In this document: positions 21,059 to 33,500 of the stretch, piece after piece | Position numbering within the stretch: position 1 is the first letter of the stretch | How the letters are laid out: the number at the start of each line of letters is the position of its first letter | Origin: Metridium senile | Lineage: Eukaryota; Cnidaria; Anthozoa; Actiniaria; Metridiidae | DNA length: 64,000 nt | NCBI GenBank assembly: GCA_949775045.1 | Contig: OX459106.1 | Location: forward strand, 124,001 to 188,000 | Direction of reading: 5' to 3' | Notes under the pieces: model-generated | Database searches by the model: none | The model's input: the letters and a program-made list of their open reading frames with translations, nothing else | Told to the model about the DNA's origin: nothing | Program-made: the position numbers and the translations under genes

Positions 21059-22024
21059 AAGGCCAAGACGTAAATGAATGCTGGTAATGTATTGAAATTA
21101 CACCCCGTTAACAGCCCCGTTAAAATACTAACATTTTGTTATAAGTTCCAATTCTTTAAAAAACAAGTCTGATTTCAATGCATTACCAGCACAAAACCAG
21201 CATTCATTTCGGTCTTGTCTTGATGCTTGTTGCTTTTAAGTGACAATGTTTTTGAAACATGTGTATATGTTCGTGACCTTTGTCATTAGCGACATGCCGT
21301 TGCTATGGTATGACATCAGCTGAACATAAAACAGTTAATTAATTGAAGTTCCTGGAGATACTCAATGCCTAACTGCAAAGATATTGTGTTTTTTAAAACA
21401 GGAAGTCATTATAAATGAACTATTTTTGCAAAACTGGCCTAATAATTTCGCTATTTTCAAGATATAGACAGCTGGTATTTTTGAGAATATCTCGCTTCGA
21501 TAAGTCTTACTACTTTGACGTTTTCACCATCCAAAAGAATGAAACAAATTTCACCAATTATTATTATTATTATTTTTGTATTGATGACGCTTTTAGTTCC
21601 TTTGTTCTGATGCAGTTTTCATGCCATTCATTTTTAATAATCTATTTTGTATTCAGAAAAAGTATTTTGAGCAAGTTGAGGAAGTCGTTAACACAAAAGA
21701 AAAGGTATTTGGAGGATATTTGTTAAACACTGTTTTACCATCCAATCTATTACCACCAAATCAAAACATCGTTTAGGATTAGTTTAGAAAAAACAGTAGA
21801 GTCTTTTAAAACAATTGCCTTAAATAAACCTAACCAAACAATAGCGATACTGTATTAGGGGGCCAACTAAACTACATTTAGCTTCGATTAATAACGGACC
21901 ATCCAAACGTCAGCCAAAATCTTTTTATTTATTGTAAAAGATTGATTGTAATTGAAAGAATTTGAATCGTTTAAGGTTGTAAACATTACAAAAACTGTTC
22001 TATACCACAAACTAAAGAACGAAG

Positions 22025-25000
22025 ATGTTGAAAACTTCCTGCATGAAAATACTATTTGCCTTTTTATTGATTGTATATCAAGTGTTTGCAGATGAAAATA
22101 CAGGTAAGATTAATCTATATTAAATAATATCAAAATTATTAGTGTGAAATAGAGCGCAAATAAAATATCAATGAAATTCCAGTTTTGTTTTCACTATTCT
22201 GCTGCATTGATATATGCAAGATTGTACAAAATGGTACAATTAGACAATGCATATTTAGTTTTGTCCCCACTGTTCTGCTAAAGGGATAAAGTGAAGGCAT
22301 TTAACCCGTGAAATAGAAATTGCTTGCTAAAGTGTAATAGTCAAATAGACTCAAAGGAAAACAATGGAATTAGGGTCTACTAAAGAGTGTTAGTCTAATA
22401 TTTATTTCACGGGTTTAATGACCTAATTCTATCTACAAGTTTATACAAAATATTGCAATTAGACAATACATATATTTAGTTTTGTTTTCACTTTTCTTCT
22501 GCTGTGATAGACACAAGTGTACAACCAAATGATTGTTATAAAAGGACGAACAAACCGTTAACACCAGACGAATGTCGTACACTCCACTTAAATGAACCAA
22601 TCATCGGCAAGGCTCTCCCTGGTCACGTGATAGCCAATAAGACGGTTGGTACCGAGATGTTGTGTAGTACCAAGTGTTTTATGAATCCTGATTGTATTTC
22701 GGTGAACTATAACACTACACCTGAAGCAACACCAAACTGTCAACTGTCTAGTAGCAGTAATGAAAGTCTACTTGTTGCTCAAAAAGAGATAGTGTATCAA
22801 TCATCCAAGGTAATAGAATATGAACCTTTTATTGTGATGGTGGTGGTTGGTAATGGTAATGGTGATGGTGGTGGTGGTGGTGGTGGTGATGTTGATTGTG
22901 TTGATAGTGATTGATTGTAGTGGTAATGATGTGGTGGTGTTAATAGTGGTGGTGTTGATTGTGTTGATAGTGATTGATTGTAGTGGTAATGGTGGTGGTG
23001 GTGGTGGTGGTTGCTAATGGTAATGGTAATGGTAATGGTGGTGGTTGGTAATGGTGATGATGGTGATGGTGGTTGGTGATGTTGATTGTGTTGATAGTGA
23101 TTGATTGTAATGGTGATGGTGGTGGTAATGGTGGTGGTGGTGGTGGTGGTGGTGGTAATGGTGATGGTAGCTGTGATTATGGTGATGGTAAAGTCATGTT
23201 GATATCAATACCATTTTATCTCCAGAATGATTGCATTGGTAAAGAGTGTCCATTGGTAAACATGACTTGTCAAGCAGGTTTTGGTGTCGATGGGTATCGT
23301 TGTGCCTGCCCTAAATGTTACACGGGCGACCACTGTGATAAACGTAAGCAAAACTATACTTCCAAACATTATTTTAACTTGATATCTGTTTAAGGTAGTT
23401 CGTTAAATGTTGCATTATATAATCCAAAACCTTTGCTTATCGACAAACATATTATTGTTCTTTTTAGATACACAGGACACCGTCCTAGTCTTCCCTGACC
23501 GTTCCATCAAGCAAGTCATTGAAATCAACAAACCTTTTACCAAAAATCTACAAGCCCTTACTGTCAGTATGTGGCTGCAGATAAGTGCAACAGTTACAGA
23601 TCTAGCTTTGGAACCAACATTTTTTAGTTATGCAACTACAGCAAATTTTAATGAAATTGTGCTGTTTACAAAACATGAAAAATTCTGGATTCTATTTAAA
23701 GGACAGCACTAGTATGTTCCAAACTTACCTTTATTTAGTGTCTGTCCATTTGAGTGTCTTTCAGTTTGAGTGTCTGTCAGTTAGAATGTCTTTAAGTATG
23801 AGTGTCTGTCATTTTGAGTTTTCGTCATATTGAGTGTCTGTCATTTTGAATGACTGCCCATTTCAGTGTCGGTCCATTTCAGTGTCTGTCCATTTAAGTG
23901 TCCGTTAGTATGAGTATCTGCCGGTCCATTTGATTGTCTGTCAGTATGAGAGTGTCAGTTTAAGTGTCTATCAATATGAGTGCCCGTCAGTATACAACTG
24001 CGTTACTTGCTTGTGTGTCCGTGTGTCTGTTTTTCTGTTTGGTATTTATCATGTCTGTCTGTCTGTTTTTCTGTTTGGTATGTATCATGTCTGTCTGTCT
24101 GTTTTTCTGTTTGGTATGTATCATGTCTGTCTGTCTGTTTTTCTGTTTGGTACTTATGATGTCTGTCTGTCTTTCTGTCTGTTTGGTATTTATGATGTCT
24201 GTCTGTCTGTTTTTCTGTTTGGTATTTATGATGTCTGTCTGTCTGTTTTTCTGTTTGGTACTTATGATGTCTGTCTGTCTGTTTTTCTGTTTGGTATTTA
24301 TGATGTCTGTCTGTCTGTTTTTCTGTTTGGTATTGATGATGTCTGTCTGTCTGTTTTTCTGTTTGGTATTTATCATGTCTGTCTGTCTGTTTTTCTGTTT
24401 GGTATTTATCATGTCTGTCTGTCTGTTTTTCTGTTTGGTATTGATGATGTCTGTCTGTCTGTTTTTCTGTTTGATATTTATCATGTCTGTCTGTCTGTTT
24501 TTCTGTTTGGTATTTATCATGTCTGTCTGTCTGTTTTTCTGTTTTGTATTTATCATGTCTGTCTGTCTGTTTTTCTGTTTGGTATTTATCATGTCTGTCT
24601 GTCTGTTTTTCTGTTTGATGTTTCATCTGTGTCTTCCTTTCTTTCTGACTGTTGATTATCTCTGTCCACTAGTGATCTCGTCAACATTTGTGATGGTGAA
24701 TGGCACCATATCGCTGTGACCTGGGAAAGTTCCACTGGTGAACTAATTATCTACAAAGATGGAAACATCATTGAGAAGCACACATTCCGTGAAGGCGAAC
24801 AGATCGAAGAAGGAGCTTTGGTCCTAGGCCAAGACCAGGACAGCCTGCTTGGAGGATATGACAGTGACGAAGGTTTCCAAGGCAACATAACTGGTGTCAA
24901 TCTATGGAACAAAGTTCTGCCTGGAAATGAAATTGAGGAGTTGGCCATCAATTGCGAAGCCGGCCAGGAAGGCAATCTGGTCAAATGGTCTAAATTTCTT

Positions 25001-25072
25001 TCTCATCGAAACGACTACATCGGTTATTACTGTGGTATTACATGCAATCCATCGTGGTGTGATGAACAGTAA
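22025..25072 (+). CDS. Secreted PAN-EGF-pentraxin protein, copy 4
   Basis: Exons 22025-22103, 22511-22809, 23226-23343, 23468-23711 and 24673-25072 join in frame to 379 residues. Intron 1 and the absent MITE match copy 2, while the exon 3-4 sequence matches copies 1 and 3, so this copy looks mosaic. Exon 4 is 12 bp longer, adding four residues after WLQIS. The calcium-site residues differ: FNE replaces the Asp-Asn-Glu motif, and SDEGFQG replaces the SHQSFQG type. The first half of intron 4 is the 16-bp array and the rest is a 36-bp array. The final residues, PSWCDEQ, are as in copies 2 and 3. Confidence 0.85.
22834..23200. repeat. (GGT)n intron 2 of gene 4
   Basis: This is a short version of the triplet array, with the same TTGATTGTGTTGATAGTG spacer. 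Confidence 0.85.
24010..24630. repeat. 36-bp array in intron 4 of gene 4
   Basis: About seventeen units of CTGTCTGTCTGTTTTTCTGT plus TTGGTATTTATCATGT occur in tandem. In genes 1-3 the same motif occurs once or twice just before exon 5. The unit length is divisible by three, so several frames stay open for 200 codons; these are not genes. Confidence 0.95.
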
Positions 25073-25082
25073 TTCCCGACAT

Positions 25083-25250
25083 TAGGTCTCCCTCGGGTTC
25101 TTAAGTCGCCTTAAATCGCCCAAAATTGCTTAAAATTGCCCTTTGTCGCCTCTGATTTTCCTAATTTTTTTTTCTAAAATCGCCCTAAAACGCCTTAAAT
25201 CGCACTAAGTTGCATTAAACAACGGCGAAGTAAAGACCCGAGGCAAGCCT
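25083..25250. mobile_element. AGGCCT-bounded TCGCC-repeat element, copy B
   Basis: It lies just after the stop of gene 4, where gene 3 has the empty site. GACAT flanks both ends (25078-25082 and 25251-25255), a 5-bp target duplication. Imperfect inverted ends (TAGGTCTCCCTCGGG against CCCGAGGCAAGCCT) enclose CTTAAATCGCCC-like units. Confidence 0.75.
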
Positions 25251-25485
25251 GACATTTTCATACTGGTGTAACACGTGCACCTGTTTTAAATTTTTTTTTC
25301 TCGCTGCTGAACGCACCGACACTACAAAACAGCAAAGATATGATTGACAATCCACAAAAGACAAAAGTCTTCACGAATATTTAGATCGCGATGCATAAAT
25401 AATACTGATAACTACTATAAGTTACATCACTTTATTTCAATATGTCACAATACAGATTAGAAATGCATGAAAAAATTATTTAACA

Positions 25486-25535
25486 AATAAATCACATAAA
25501 AAGAAGAAATGTTCAGAGTTGTGCTTATTGTGTTA
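25486..25535 (+). terminator. Poly(A) signal of gene 4
   Basis: AATAAA at 25486-25491 is followed by GTTGTGCTTATTGTGTTA. Confidence 0.5.
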
Positions 25536-25554
25536 ATCCCTGCACTTTTCCGAT

Positions 25555-26040
25555 TTCCATCACGAAACAGTTTATCATATGCGAATCTACGGCAAGCTTC
25601 ACTTTGACCATGTAATCAGGTCACTGAGTTCAATATACATCACGAAGCAGCTTATCATATCATATGCGAATCTACGACAAGCTTCACTTTGACGATGTAA
25701 TAAGGTCACTGAGTTCAATATACATCACGAAGCAGTTTGTCATATCATATGCGAATCTAAGGCAAGCTTCACTTTGACCATGTAATAAGGTCACTGTGTT
25801 CAATATACATCACGAATCAGTTTATCAATGCGAATCTACAGCAAGCTTCACTTTGACCATGTAATAAGGTCACTGAGTTCAATATACATCAGGAAGCAGT
25901 TTGTCATATCATATGCGAATCTACGGCAAGCTTTACTTTGACCATGTAATAAGGTCACTGTGTTCAATATACATCACGAAGCAGTTTATCATATGAGAAT
26001 CTACTGCAAGCTTCGCTTTGACCATGTAATGATGTTACTG
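25555..26040. repeat. Tandem repeat of about 84 bp after gene 4
   Basis: Nearly six units contain ATCACGAAGCAGTTTATCAT, GCGAATCTACGGCAAGCTTC and ACTTTGACCATGTAATAAGG. The copies after genes 1-3 hold only two units here, followed by the 19-bp array instead. Confidence 0.9.
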
Positions 26041-26690
26041 CGTTCAATGAAAGCGCGGGCGTTTTCAGGCATACCATTAGCTGCTTTTGTGATAAAGGAC
26101 CTGTCGATATGCAGCGTGTAATATATTCATTACGCCTGTAAATACGTTTTCATTTCACACGTTTTTATATGGTCGTCGTTCTAACACTAATACGATGGAA
26201 AAGGCTATCTAAAAAGAGGTATTTGAAAAACGGAGGTCCATGGTGTTGTGTGAACAAGCGAAAACCGTCACAAGCTCTTTTGCATGTTCCAGTCTCTTGC
26301 GCAAATTAAAGGCATTTGTACCAGAATGCTTTGCCTACTTTCTTTTGTTAAATTAGTGTCGAAATATTCTCAAAAAAGAATACAAATCTGAATAAGAAAG
26401 AAAATTCGTAAAGCATTCTAGTATACTGGGCCGATAGTAAAATAAGGCCATCGTGCTAATGGACTATTAAGAACGGACATTTTAGAAAGCATAATAGTGT
26501 GCGAGTCTGGCTATATTTCGTGGAATTATAAAATGGTATCTTCTCCGTTTACCTGAGACAGTAAATTCAATAGAAACAACAATAGACTCCATGTTAAACA
26601 ATGATGAAGCTAATAAACCCTATATTTTAGGGCGGGAAGGATAATCTTGATTAAACTGCCTTTAGTCGTTATTTGTAGAACAAAAACTAA
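26041..26690. other. Intergenic sequence, nothing recognised
   Basis: Unique AT-rich sequence separates the pentraxin cluster from the minus-strand protease gene. No exon or repeat was recognised. Confidence 0.4.
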
Positions 26691-26780
26691 CGCAAGTAGG
26701 TTTGTGATCATTTTATTCTCGACGTTTCGACGCTATCTAGCGTCATTTTCAAGAAAAAATTAGTATTAAAAAAAAATCAG
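26690..26780. repeat. Palindromic GACGCTATCTAGCGTC motif of a dispersed repeat
   Basis: On the minus strand a hairpin GACGCTAGATAGCGTC is followed by GAAACGTCGAG. Such hairpin-GAAACGTC motifs are common in repeat families related to Penelope-like elements. Class assignment is tentative. Confidence 0.35.
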
Positions 26781-26904
26781 TTTTATACAATAAAAGGATA
26801 ATGCTAGTGTTAATTGAGGTGTAAAATAAGTGCATTGCCACGGGCTGTAGTCAAATTATACCGAATATTTTATATCAAGGCCGTGGTTTATAACTAGAAG
26901 AATG

Positions 26905-27070
26905 AAGCTACATTTACACGGTAAAACCACTGACAAATCTTATAATTGCCCAGTTCTGATGGTCTCGCCTGAACAGAACGAAAATATTGATCGGTTCCGT
27001 GTAAACAGCATGTCCAGGTCGATCTTTTAACCGGTCAACATTTCGTCCGGTTCCGTGTAAACGTAGCCTG
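26905..27070. mobile_element. MITE with GGCTACGTTTACACGG ends
   Basis: The terminal inverted repeats read GCTACATTTACACGG on the left and CCGTGTAAACGTAGCC on the right. The interior contains ACCGATCAATATTTTCGTTC (minus strand). The same family lies in an intron of the MAM gene at 44776-45010. Confidence 0.75.
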
Positions 27071-27501
27071 AGATGGTCTAATATTTGTGCAAAGGCGAGT
27101 ATTTGATTCATTTGGCGAATTCAAATAGGGAAATTGCGGACTATATTACAGCATCCAAACTACCACAATGAAGAGTGTACGGAAAACAGCTAGCAAATGG
27201 CGGTTACACCCGATAATTGCAGGTTAGTCGGTGCAAGTTGTTTAACATATGTTATTAAATTATTTTGATTAATGGCACATTTTTTTAACTTTAATTTGTA
27301 ATAAATACAATATTTTGCGTGTCGATATGCATGTTTCATAATATGATGACAAAAACATCATACAACCGGGTCAGATCGATAAATCAGAAACTTGTTTGAT
27401 AATTACTTTAATGATTCAAAGACTAAATAAATGATACAATACAATCAATCAATGTCCCGTATGTCAAAAATAACTGTTATTTATAATCTTCATATTTGTT
27501 G

Positions 27502-30500
27502 TTAAATTTTCGTGATCCATTCTCTAATTTGATGAACCACACTCTCAGTCAAAGGTGTTGCTAGGTAATTATCTCGTCCCAGGTCTCTCTGATATCGCGA
27601 GATCACTCCAACAATGACGTAATCATTCAAAGCGTTTTGAACAAGTAGTCCTGAGCCCGCGATGTCCTTAGCGCTGTTACAGTGTATAAGCTGTATTCCA
27701 TAGGGCTTGTTCAGCGGTGTACATATTGTTTGATGCATCCTGAAGCTGTTGTCGAAAGCTAAAAAACAATCAATTGTATGGTTAATCTTCTAGATAACAG
27801 TCTCTATCGTCATTATAATCGCTATCATTGCCTTTATCGTCATCATTACCATTATCATTACCATTATCATCATCATTATCGTTATCATTATCGTCATCGT
27901 TATCATTATCGTTATCATTACCATTATCATTATCGTCATCATTATCATTATCGTTATCATTATCATTAGCGTTATCATTATCATTATCGTTATCGTTATC
28001 GTTATCGTTATCATTACCGTTATCATCACCATTATCGTTATCATTATCGTTATCATTATCGTTAGCGTTATCATCACCATTATCGTTATCATTACCGTTA
28101 TCATTATCGTTATTGTTATAGTTAATTATCGTTATCGTTATCGTAGTTATCAATTTCAACATCGTTATCATTATCAATATCCCTATCATCATTATTGCTA
28201 CTTTAATACTTTCATTAAAAACACTGCAATCAAAATCTATCAATGTTATTTGTATAAATATTATTAAAATGTCCCGGATGGTATCACATGACATGCGTTA
28301 CTTACCCCAAAATGTCACGTGATCATTTACAGGAATAGTTGACGCTGGCCTTATTCTGATGACTGGTCGATCTGGTGAACGCGTTAGCCTTATAAGGGCA
28401 TAGTCATGGCTGACGTCACGACGTCGTTTCCTTGCCAACCATGGTCTCGGTATGTAATATCTATTAACATTGTACCATTCTACTGTGCCACCCCTCCCTA
28501 GTAATCCAACTTTGACATTCCGCGGGCTTTGTTTATCTAAACAATGGGCTGAAGTGAGGATATGTTTTGGGCCAACCAAAATCCCATTGCACGGTGAAGG
28601 GCACTGGGCACCACACCATAGTATAGCTGTGGAATATTGTGGGCTTGATTGAGAGAGGACTGGGCTCGAGTTCGAGGGATTGCTTTTTCGTTTTGATTTT
28701 CGCCTTAAAATGAAATACAGCATTATTAGTATAGTAGTTTCATGTAATGATGATGGTCTGAGACATATACTAGCTGCAAATATATACTACAAGCCAAAGA
28801 GTTTTAATAGAAAAAGTTTTAGTTGAAGAGCGCTTTGAAGTATTCATTGATGCAGTGAATAGAATGTTCAGATTCAGACCGTCAGCCTGTTCGTTTTGAA
28901 GAAACATTTTAAAGTTGCTTTCTGGTTGTTGATTGAAAGTCGAATACTCCGTCTAGTTTTACATTATCTAGCAACCTCGATTGGTTAATTAATTGTAAAA
29001 ATATTCTCAAACTTCTAGGAAAGCAGGGAAAAAATGTTATCGCTTAACTGAGTAGAAAACATTTTTGAATTCACTCCGAATTGAGGCAATCACAGTGCAA
29101 TATTTGTGTCTTTCTTCAAATAATATAATGCAGTTGTGTTAGATAACATAAAACTGGACTGAATATGAGTATGCTCGTCATATACACATATTTCAAAAAT
29201 TGTTGACGCAAACAAAGTCACATACCACACTCTAAAGTCTGCAAAGGATGTCGGTATTTCTTCTCTTGTCATCGATTTATTCATAGTATATTTTGATTGT
29301 ACGTGTTTGTGTTTTATGACCATAACAAGTTGTTGTTGTGGTTGATATAAATACAAATATTAATTCTTTAAAAAACGTGCAATGAATCACAAATTAAGTC
29401 CGTAACCGACATCCTTTGCAGGCTAGAGTGTGGACAGTAGCTTCGTCTGTGACAACGATTTTTGAAATAGGTGTATAAAAGCATGACTTACCTAACCGGT
29501 TTCCCAGGCCGGTTTAACCTGTTTCTTTTCTGTTCGTTTATGTTGCATTCTGTGATCTCCGTGATTTGGAACATCGTATAGGTTTTTGTGCCATTGCTGT
29601 AGACAGTCTCGTAGCTTTTTCTATCATCAATCGATGGGATATGTTTAATGATATTATCAATATCTTCACCACAGCTTGTATTTGACCGTAGAGGGACTGT
29701 AGCGATTTCCTCGTAGATTATGTCGCCTATTTCAGGTTTAAAGCTCTCATCAATTGTCGTGTCGTTGTCATTGGTCCATTGCCATTGTCGTTCAGCTACG
29801 GTGGCCTGGGCACTAGAACTGACAGCAAATCAATGAAATCAGTACAGACTTTTAAAGCCGTTCTAATACTAGTATAGAAAGGCCTACTTCGAGTCATATC
29901 TCATAAGATCGCCCAAGATCGCTCAAAATCGCCTAAAATCGCCTTAGATCGCCTAAGATCGCCTAAGTTCGCCTTAGATTTTAAGAGCTTTTTGCGATTT
30001 TAGGACCCCGGGTAGGCCTTATAAAAGGACACACACACACATGCCGTTTTGTGTGAGGGACCAAAACATCATCGCCAGAAAAACCGAACGGTCATGCGCA
30101 TTAGTAACGCGACACTTAAAAAAAATCGACAGGCTTATGCTTACAAGTTAACAGAGAATGTAGGGAACCAGAATTTCCTATTCTTGATAGCTCGGCAACC
30201 GCGTCATTAAAACAACTTTTCCCCCTCTAGGTTGATTAACCTAATTACATGCTATAATAAAAACACAGAAACAACGTACGCCAAAACGTTAAAATGTGTG
30301 TCGGTTTTACAACTTATAACATTGTATGGTTTCCAGCCCTCATTCCTTAATTGTCAAATGACCGATTTGCTCAAAATTACTCTATTATTACGGTCTCAAG
30401 CTAAGGGCCAATATGTTTATTGTATGTTTCCCCCCTCTGGTTTGATTCATTGGTCATATGTTAATATGGCCTCCCTATTTTCAAATGAATCGGCCACAAA

Positions 30501-33500
30501 CTCATGTCGGTTTTAGACAATTTGTTTCGGTATTATTCAGGCTTCAAGACATTGGCAATGTTTTGTTGACGTGCGTTCTTTGTTTCAGCCACCACAATAG
30601 AGCTGAATTATAAGCTAATTAATTAATTGTATTTGAATCGCGATAATCACATAGGTGACAAATTCTATGTATTTTTGTAACAAATATTGAAAAGAGAAAA
30701 CCCCTACAGTCACGTGATATCATAGTCCAATCATAAGCGGTCAAAAACAATTGTTTTATTGACATGACATGAACTCATAAATAATTAGCTCCACCCTCAA
30801 TGGTTCGGGATTTCTGGCGATGTTTTTAGTAAACCGATAATTGTGTGATTGTTATTGTTGAATTGGCGCTCTATAAATAAAGATTATTATTATCTTTAAT
30901 TCATCAGTCGACGAACAAATTTACGGGCAACTTGTACGTCTTCCAGTATGAATAGGGCCTAGGGCCATTTTACGATAGCTAATCAGTGAATATTAAAACT
31001 TGAAAGACTATCCTGTCTCTTAATGTTATGGGAATAAAGAAATCTGTTATGAGATAGTTATATATATCGATAAACTACGATATATGGCTTAATTTACTGA
31101 AAAAGAAGCTTTTCTATAGATAATCTAGTTTACGATAGAAAATAGACTTAACTCGATGTATTGGTGAGTTGAGAAGCTTTGAATTTAGAATTAAGATTTA
31201 AATCGTTCCTTTTAGTTTCTATCTATTTCATAAAGGTTTCGTGTACGCGGCGAATGGCGATCGGAAGGAACTGTGGTTAGGCATACAACTTATCCTAGTG
31301 TTTTTCTGGATTCCTATAGGCACATTTTCTAAAATCTTCTTTAATATATGGGGCTGGTGTTGTGCAGTAGATTCGTTTTCTGCCACAAAGATGCATAAAA
31401 AAATTATATCAAAGACCCACAGAACTTTGCCTTAGGTCGTGCTATCATTTTTCACAATTACAAAGGCAACACTTAGGGTAAGGGTTAGTTGCTTTGATCC
31501 GGAGTGGTTTATTTTGACGTCTTTTTGAATACTTTAGAATTCATATGAATAATGACATTAACGTGGACAGGTGTTTATCTGTTTGGTTAATTTTAGGTTA
31601 AGCTGCCTTCCACAAGCATAAGTGTTTTTGATTCTACTTTTTTTACTTATTTGTTGCTTACGTTACAAGGATTTAAATGTAAACTAGCGAGTAAACTATT
31701 ATAGGCTGTGTCGGTGTTTGATATAAACGATAGGTAATAGAATGAAATTTGTAACACCGTAAAAAATAGAAATAGAAACTAGCGAGTAAACTAGTATAGG
31801 CTGTGTCGGTGTTTGATATAAACGATAGGTAATAGAATGAAATTTGTAACACCGTAAAAAATAGAAATAGAAACTAGCGAGTAAACTAGTATAGGCTGCG
31901 TCGGTGTTTGATATAAACGATAGGTAATAGAATGAAACTTGTAACACTGTAAAAAATGTTGACTTAACTTTACTGACATTTCGAGCTTTAGCCCTTCGTC
32001 GGAGTAAAAGCAAAAGGTCGGAACGTCAGTAAAGTTAAGTCAACATTTTTTACGGTGTTGCAAATTTCATTATATAACCTATCGTTTACAAGGTTTTACG
32101 TTATTTCTTTTTGTATTTATTTCTTACAAAATGCGCTTGATCTCGCTATATTAGTTTAACATTTTGTTACATAAATATGTTCAAGTAAGACTCCCTTAAA
32201 TCTATGTTTATTATACACCAAGTCTTATGATCCTAGCCTGCTTTATTATGTATTACACTACGCTACACGTTACAGGTTTCTTTCAACAATATACAATAAG
32301 TGTTTCTGATATAATATCCTGAATTGCGTTAACTATTTGTTTGAAAGCTCGTAAAGTTTAGCTTCCGTAACTAGGGAAATACGTAACGTGGTTATATAAT
32401 AAATATTAGTTCCAGCTGTGCAAAACACGTGGATTATATTTAATCAAATGAGAGTTCAGTGTATTAAAATAGACTCCTGTAGATTTAAAGAGGAAATGTC
32501 CTATCTGCTTTGATCACAAGATATGATTATAGAGACAAGACGTTGCCGAGCGGGAGCTCATTGATTCATTAGTCGTACATGAACTTTGTGTAGGCTGGAG
32601 CACGGAACATGGACGTCTTTCTCACTTCTAGTTTATTCCCCGGTAATGTTAATAACAAGAATTTTATCTTGTAATATAATAAAAAAAGACTGGAATTCTT
32701 TTATTGAAAGTATTCACTTTTTTTTTTCGTTCTTATGTTCGTTCGTTCGATCGTTCGCTCATTCATTCGTTCAGTTATCGGATATACTCGTTCGCTTCTT
32801 CGTTCCTTCGTATACATGCGCGCGATTCAATTATTTATTCATTCAATAATCTATTCATCCATCCATTCATTCATTCATTCATCCATTTATTCATCCATCC
32901 ATCAATCCAACCATTCATTCAGCCAATCATTCATTCATCCATTAGTCAACCATTTCGTTCGTCATGACCGTTCAAGTTTCTACCCTAAAACAGCACCCAA
33001 CAAACACGTAATTGATACCTAATTACTTCTAAATCAGTCTAGTTATCGTTAAAGATATCAATCCTATTCACAACGATGCTTTGGCCGTGTTATAAACAGA
33101 ATATATTCCCTAATAACTATCGTGATAATACTATTTCCGCGCTGCATTGGTAGTTTGAAAAGCATTTAGCCAGTAAAAGGCTTATAATTAGAAAACACCA
33201 GCGTATAATTGAACACAATATTTCAATCCATCTTAGGAAAATGTTTATTAATAGCTCCGCTAGCGCTAATGACCATTATCGCTGTTAATGTGAAAATAGA
33301 ACGTTTGTACCAACGCCTGCAAGATGATCAATTTGTACAAAAGAAGCACAGAAAATGTATATTTAAAAATGAATATTCAAATGAATAATTTTTTTACCCA
33401 GAAAAATATAAAAATCCTATGCATTTGAACAACGTAACACTGGGATAATCTGAAAAAGTAATCCAGTCTTTTACAACAAAACATCGTCACCTGCACCGAA

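Noticed and set aside
23930..24719. 200-250 codon frames on both strands in intron 4 of gene 4
   Set aside because: They come from a 36-bp tandem repeat whose length is divisible by three.
27828..28121. Ser/Leu-rich frame in the protease intron
   Set aside because: Microsatellite translation inside an intron bounded by good splice sites.
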